From Conus ventricosus (taxonomy: Eukaryota; Mollusca; Gastropoda; Neogastropoda; Conidae): 64,000 bases of DNA. This document shows, one piece after another, positions 59,884 through 64,000 of this stretch (positions within the stretch are counted from its first letter, which is position 1; each line of letters begins with the position of its first letter). The position numbers were made by a program, and so were the translations under genes. The stretch covers positions 68,115,937 through 68,179,936 of the forward strand of contig CM031616.1 of NCBI GenBank assembly GCA_018398815.1, in the 5' to 3' direction. Under the pieces are notes generated by a model. The model had not been told where the DNA came from and did not search any database. It worked only from the letters and a program-made list of their open reading frames with translations.

Positions 59884-60530
59884 GTGAACACTGGTTTCCA
59901 TGCCATGTATGGTGGGTGTTTTGTCAAAGTATTTTACTAGTCAGCTGGGCAAGTTCTTCCCATCCTGTAAAGCCATCGATGTTGTTGTACTGGTTGGTGA
60001 TATTCCTGCCTCGCGAGCTCACTGTTCCAAGATGGTCTTCTAGTGCCTCTGTCATAAGCATTTTTAGAAAGATGTTGAAGAGGGTGGGGGTGAGTAGACA
60101 ACCCTGTCTGATACAAATGTATGTGTAGAATCATTCACCTCATCTGCTATTGCAGAAAACTGCTCTGGCAGCTTTTTGCTCAAGGTTCCTACCGATATCT
60201 TTTAGAGTCTTACGCTGCGCAACCAGTTGTGTAATAGCCATTACTGGCTCCTACAACTAGCCGCCAACCAACAACCACAGGCGGAGATCCAGATCCAGAT
60301 CCAGATATTAATCTTCTTCATGAATGCCCATACGCAGGACTGCTTGTCAGACTCAATCAAATGCTTCCCGAAAGTCGATGAAAACATGGCATTCTATGCG
60401 TCTCTCACAAGTGATTCGGGGGTTGAAGATTTCTTCGATTGGGTTTCTTTCAGCTCGGAAATCTACTTGCTCTTCAACAGCTTCTTCCTATATTGAAGGA
60501 GTTCGTTGAGCTCCCTTCAGAATCCCAGAT
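59545..60530 (-). mobile_element. RTE-like LINE fragment, degenerate
   Basis: Minus strand: EERNPIEEIFNPRITCE-like then HVFIDFREAF (60480-60340), IKQGCLLTPTLFNIFLKMLM (about 60120-60060), and after loss of the FADD box the C-terminal SGQKLDIVSSFKILGAVVRD (59750-59690). A 67-bp (CA)n array (59816-59882) sits in the middle. The QGCLLSPTLFNIFL and GQKL..VSSFKYLGA signatures are typical of RTE-type elements. Confidence 0.65.
59816..59882. repeat. (GT)n microsatellite
   Basis: Pure GT run inside the RTE-like fragment. Confidence 0.95.
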
Positions 60531-61480
60531 TCTACAGTGAAACTAATAAACGGGATTCGCGCTTTGATCTATGACCTGCCTGCCGTTTTATAGAATGTGT
60601 CATGAAAGCAACCTAATACAGCAAGTAACATTGGCGCTTTTTTAGTACTTGAATGTCTGGTACAAGGCGCCTTTTGCCACGTTGTCACTTGGGGGCGCTA
60701 CTGTCGTAATGTCACGGGCTGGGTAATCAAACAACAAACTGCGAAAACCGAATTAAAGAAAAAAGAATTCTTTAAAAAATTAAAATACATCAACTTTCTG
60801 CTTAAAAAGAAAACAAAAATTTTATTGTTATAATATATTTTTTAGGGACATTTATTTGCCGAAAAAATGAATATTTTTTAGAAATACTAATAATTAAGAC
60901 GTAACAAAAGGCAGTCTTCTTTTTAGATCATGAAACGTTCACAGTTTTCATCGCTTGTGGTGTGAACTCGGCTGGACGGTTCTTATTTCTTACTGTTTTA
61001 TCTTCCGGGTTGGTTTACGTTTGTTTTTAGATGCATGTTGGATTTTCACAGTCTAATATATTTGTGCTACAGTTATGTTGCCGTCTTGAGCAAATGCTGA
61101 GCTGAACAATATCATATGTGACATGTCATTTTTCAATGAAGTCTTCGTTCGCCATTTGAGCCCCATCAAACACAGGGAGGCGACTGGAGCCGTAGCGTTG
61201 TGTTATTTCATGGGGCAATCTGAAAACCTGTTTTAGCGCCACGCACTTTTAACCACCCCTGTCCCGTCATGTCAAGAAGCCATTGCGGCACCTTGCAGCT
61301 TTATCATTTTATTTAAATTTTAGAAATGGTTTCCTTTCCGTTATTTTGTGATTGTTTTTGCTTGTAAATTATGTGATCTTCTTCCGTAGAGCGACCACAA
61401 TCAACATTCTGATTCTTTTGTCGCTATATTAAGAAGGGGGCCCAAGGGTCAGCGTTCAGTGTTTAAAAAAAAAATCATTA
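60531..61480. other. No gene recognised
   Basis: AT-rich; no supported exon or repeat. Confidence 0.4.
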
Positions 61481-61640
61481 GCATTGCCAGTCTTGCTGCC
61501 ACCAAGACACATCATCTTGTCCTCAGTGGGGTCTCCTCTCACAAGATCCCTCCACACACAGCCAGTCTTGCTGCCACCAAGACACCCATTCAGTCTTTTG
61601 CTTTTGGGAATCCCCTCTCACAGGATCCACTCCAGATTTT
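61480..61640. repeat. ~82-bp tandem duplication
   Basis: Two units begin GCCAGTCTTGCTGCCACCAA (at 61486 and 61560) and include CCCCTCTCACAGGATCC-type ends. Confidence 0.8.
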
Positions 61641-61717
61641 TGCCTTGTGAAACTTTACCTTTTTCTTTCCTTCTCTTCCTTCCTCCCCCCTCCCTTCTCT
61701 TCCTTCCTTCCTTTCTA

Positions 61718-62474
61718 CTAGAGATTTGCTCCGCCTGGTGCACGTTCAAAATAGCAGTTGCAGGCATAGCGAGCTGCTCTTCTCTGGACCTTTTCCAGGA
61801 GGTCAGTGTCTTGTCTCTTGTGAGGGTCCCAGACAGTGAAAGCATATTCCAGTGTAGGACGAACCATGGTCATACTCATATAGGTGGCTTTGCGGACCTC
61901 AGCGGTGCAGTCTTTTAAGTTTCTGCGGAGAAAACCCACTGTCTTGTTCCCTTTGGCTGCCACCGTTTCAACATGCTCGTACTTGGCTGAGAATACTGCT
62001 TCCAGGGTTTGTTCATGAAGAGTATATATGCAGAGTGGAAGGAAAGGTGTCTACCTGGTGAGATGCAGTGTGTTACACTTTCCTGCATTGAATCTCATCT
62101 GCCAAGTGTCTTCCCTATCTGCCAGGCGGTCAAGATCAGCTTGCAGCAAGGACTGATCCTTGGCACTGCAGACATTCCTATAGAGGAGAGCATCATCTGC
62201 GAACAGCCGGGTGTTGGAGTCCTTGGCCACATCAGGAAGGTCATTTATGTAAGTAAAGAAAAGAAGTGGACCCAAGACAGTGCCTTGGGGGACACTGGAG
62301 AGAACAGGGGCAGGAGATGAGTGTACGCCTTCGAGTACCACTTGCTGCGTTCTGCCGAAGAGGAACGACTAGATCCAGCCAAGGGTGGTGTTCCGTACTC
62401 CATAGTAGTGCAGTTTCCGCAGCAAGCGTTGGTGAGGGACCTTGTCAAAGGCCTTGGAGAAGTCTAGGAGCACT
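61718..62474 (-). mobile_element. CR1/Jockey-group LINE, 3' part (split by transposon)
   Basis: Minus strand: LDFSKAFDKVPHQRLLRKLH (about 62465-62405), SVPQGTVLGPLLFFTYINDL, LFADDALLYRNV, then after a shift KTVGFLRRNLKDCTAEVRKA, RPTLEYAFTVWDP, VQRRAARYACN. It continues at 63909-64000 beyond the inserted element. Confidence 0.8.
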
Positions 62475-63902
62475 CAGGGCTTAAAACGTTCCGCGTCTGG
62501 GCGGAATTCCGCGATTTCGGTTTGTCCCCCCAAAAAAAAAAAAAAAAAAACCCGACAGGAGCAAGGTATCCGTGATCGGCTTGCAAGCGTTCATAGCAAC
62601 TGCGCGCAAGTTATGGCCCCTGATTATTCTTGGAAGAAGTTTCCGGTCGGATTTCCGGAAAAAAACAAAATGGCGGAGCGCGCAGTCATTGTTCATGCGG
62701 GTCGATCTTTTGACGAATCTGCAATTAAAAACAAGTGGAAATGGGAGTGGACGCTTCAGAAAGTTGACGAAGAAGTCATTGGAGACTTTCTTCGCAAAGT
62801 TATTGCACCAGGTTTAGCTTGGTGCAAACTGTGTTACGGTGGTCGCGGGAAGAAAGCTCTTGATCACATTCGTTCAGCGAAGCACGTGTCAAACGTCAAG
62901 GCGCTGAGTGGAACTACAAGAAAGGTCACTGAAGACACTTTAGCAGCAGTAAAACGTGCCAGGATAGAACATTGCAATCCTGTGGGGAAAAAAGAGGGTG
63001 ATATAGAAAATGTGGAGAGTGCAAGCCAGGCGGGAGGCAGCAAGGAGAAAGATAGGGTTCAAACTAATCAAAGTCAAGTTGTCAGCAAGAAGGTGGATGA
63101 GAATGAAATAAAAATTGTAGAGTGTGAAAGCCAGACAGGAGAAAGCAAGGAAACAGCAGACAAAGATAGGGTTGAAATTCAAGTAAGCAAGAAGGTGGAT
63201 GGCAAAGACAGTGCAGACAATGCAAGCAGCAAGAAGAAACAGAGTTCCTTGCTATGTTTCTTTAATGCCTCCACCACCCAAACACCCAAATGACAAAGCT
63301 GTGTGTGTGTGTGTGTGTGTGTGTGTCTCCTTGTGAAATCCTGTATTTCAGTGTTTATTATAATTTAGGAACTTCAAAATTTGACTTTCAGTATGTGCTG
63401 ATTCCACAAGTTTCTCATTTATCAAAATTTGGATATTGTGACTTTCAAAATGTGCTGATTCCGCAAGTTGATCTCTGTTATATGAGACTGAACTTTAAAG
63501 TGTTTGATGCAATTACTGACTTTGTGTGCACCAACTTCAAACTTGATATTGTGTGATCATTTAAACCTGAAAAGTGAAACTTATTGAGCAACCCCAGAAG
63601 TGAGATTTCATCATCCAAAGACTATAGTTGGTGAACACCTGTAAAACACTCAAGTTAAAGGGGAGTGTTCATTTTATTATGTGTTTAACCCCTTCTCCCC
63701 TTGTCCCAAATATGTCTTCCTGTAATAATTATGTGTTTACAGCAATTTTTATGCACTAAATAACTCTTGAAATTATGTCCAGAAAGCGCGAAATGGCATA
63801 GATTTACACTCGGTTTTTAAAAAAATGTTCCTGGGGGAGCATGCCCCCCCCCCGGACCCCCCTAGTTTCAGTGGTTTTTTCCTCCTCCTGTTTTAAGCCC
63901 TG
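62475..63902 (+). mobile_element. CAG-TIR DNA transposon (hAT-like), 6-bp target duplication
   Basis: The 13-bp TIRs CAGGGCTTAAAAC lie at 62475-62487 and 63890-63902. The exact target duplication AGCACT (62469-62474, 63903-63908) flanks them. The host LINE reads through in frame when the element and one repeat copy are removed, which proves the boundaries. The right end has the GGGGGAGCATGCCCCC-type palindrome common in hAT elements. It encodes only the zinc-finger protein below. Confidence 0.9.
62613..63293 (+). CDS. BED-like zinc-finger protein of CAG-TIR transposon
   Basis: The first ATG giving the clear domain is at 62613 (MAPDYSWKKFPVGFPEKNK); the frame is open from about 62442 through the TIR and an A18 run, and another candidate start is the MAERAVIVH Met at 62670. 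About 227 residues. A C-X2-C...H-X4-H finger (WCKLCYGGRGKKALDHIRSA-KH) is followed by a long Lys/Glu/Ser-rich tail with two EC/ES-SQxGxSKE repeats and a hydrophobic end (LLCFFNASTTQTPK). No transposase core. The intact frame contrasts with the two frameshifted relatives. It may bind transposon ends. Confidence 0.65.
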   Translation: MAPDYSWKKFPVGFPEKNKMAERAVIVHAGRSFDESAIKNKWKWEWTLQKVDEEVIGDFLRKVIAPGLAWCKLCYGGRGKKALDHIRSAKHVSNVKALSGTTRKVTEDTLAAVKRARIEHCNPVGKKEGDIENVESASQAGGSKEKDRVQTNQSQVVSKKVDENEIKIVECESQTGESKETADKDRVEIQVSKKVDGKDSADNASSKKKQSSLLCFFNASTTQTPK

Positions 63903-63908
63903 AGCACT

Positions 63909-64000
63909 ACATCTACTTGTGCACCCTGGGAGAATCTCTTAGCAATGTCATGATTAGTTACAATCAACTGTGTCTCGCAGGAGCGTCGTTGGCAGTCGGT
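63909..64000 (-). mobile_element. CR1/Jockey-group LINE, continuing RT sequence
   Basis: Minus strand reads CETQLIVTNHDIAKRFSQGA then QVDV; joined across the transposon to LLDFSKAFDKV. The window ends inside the element. Confidence 0.75.

Noticed and set aside
62442..62612. N-terminal extension of the zinc-finger ORF upstream of 62613
   Set aside because: It would translate the host LINE, the transposon TIR and an A18 run; the real start is more likely within the element.

Overview
The window is eukaryotic, intron-bearing and very repeat-rich. It probably comes from a lophotrochozoan, most likely a mollusc. That placement is inferred from the mix of LINEs, SINEs and microsatellites plus spliced SR-protein genes; no marker locus was available to confirm it. 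The only host gene I can reconstruct is an SR splicing factor of the SRSF7 (9G8) type: an RRM, a CCHC zinc knuckle and an RS tail. It occurs twice on the minus strand, as copy 1 (coding exons 11236-4254) and copy 2 (coding exons 45931-36404). Both copies have the same four coding exons, the same splice phases, a 28-bp minisatellite in the same intron and a conserved candidate poison exon, so they are a tandem segmental duplication. Copy 1 reads in frame for 203 codons plus stop. Copy 2 lacks one base in the zinc-knuckle exon, which throws its RS domain out of frame.

Layout. 0.75-1.58 kb: a degenerate CAG-TIR transposon. 3.4-11.3 kb: SRSF7 copy 1; its last intron also holds a CpG-rich promoter-like patch and an orphan exon-like piece of an MDR oxidoreductase. 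11.5-15.6 kb: two minus-strand copies of an I-like LINE (RT plus RNase H), followed by a tRNA-derived SINE. 16.0-17.1 kb: a CAG-TIR element with 6-bp target duplications, carrying a second inverted-repeat element with a MADF-like ORF. 17.4-20.8 kb: plus-strand CR1/L2-type LINE pieces. 20.8-22.6 kb and 50.5-52.3 kb: two copies of a piggyBac-type TTAA element. 24.4-26.8 kb: a large inverted repeat of polypurine/polypyrimidine sequence. 27.5-29.3 kb: a degenerate tandem repeat. 31.2-31.5 kb: a fold-back element with hammerhead-ribozyme-like cores. 33.7-35.3 kb: another CAG-TIR element. 35.9-46.2 kb: SRSF7 copy 2. 48.5-49.6 kb: a LINE. 52.9-58.2 kb: a LINE split by a 3.94-kb LTR retrotransposon that encodes only Gag-protease. 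59.5-60.5 kb: an RTE-like LINE. 61.7-64.0 kb: a LINE split by a CAG-TIR element with a BED-like zinc-finger ORF.

The host content is therefore one duplicated splicing regulator; nearly everything else is mobile or simple-sequence DNA. The observations most worth following are the conserved poison-exon candidate and the frameshift in the duplicated SRSF7, the family of CAG-TIR elements that keep only the N-terminal zinc-finger module of a transposase, the hammerhead-like cores in fold-back elements, and the Gag-protease-only LTR element. Poly(C)/poly(G) tracts and the 25-26 kb block may be partly assembly artefact.
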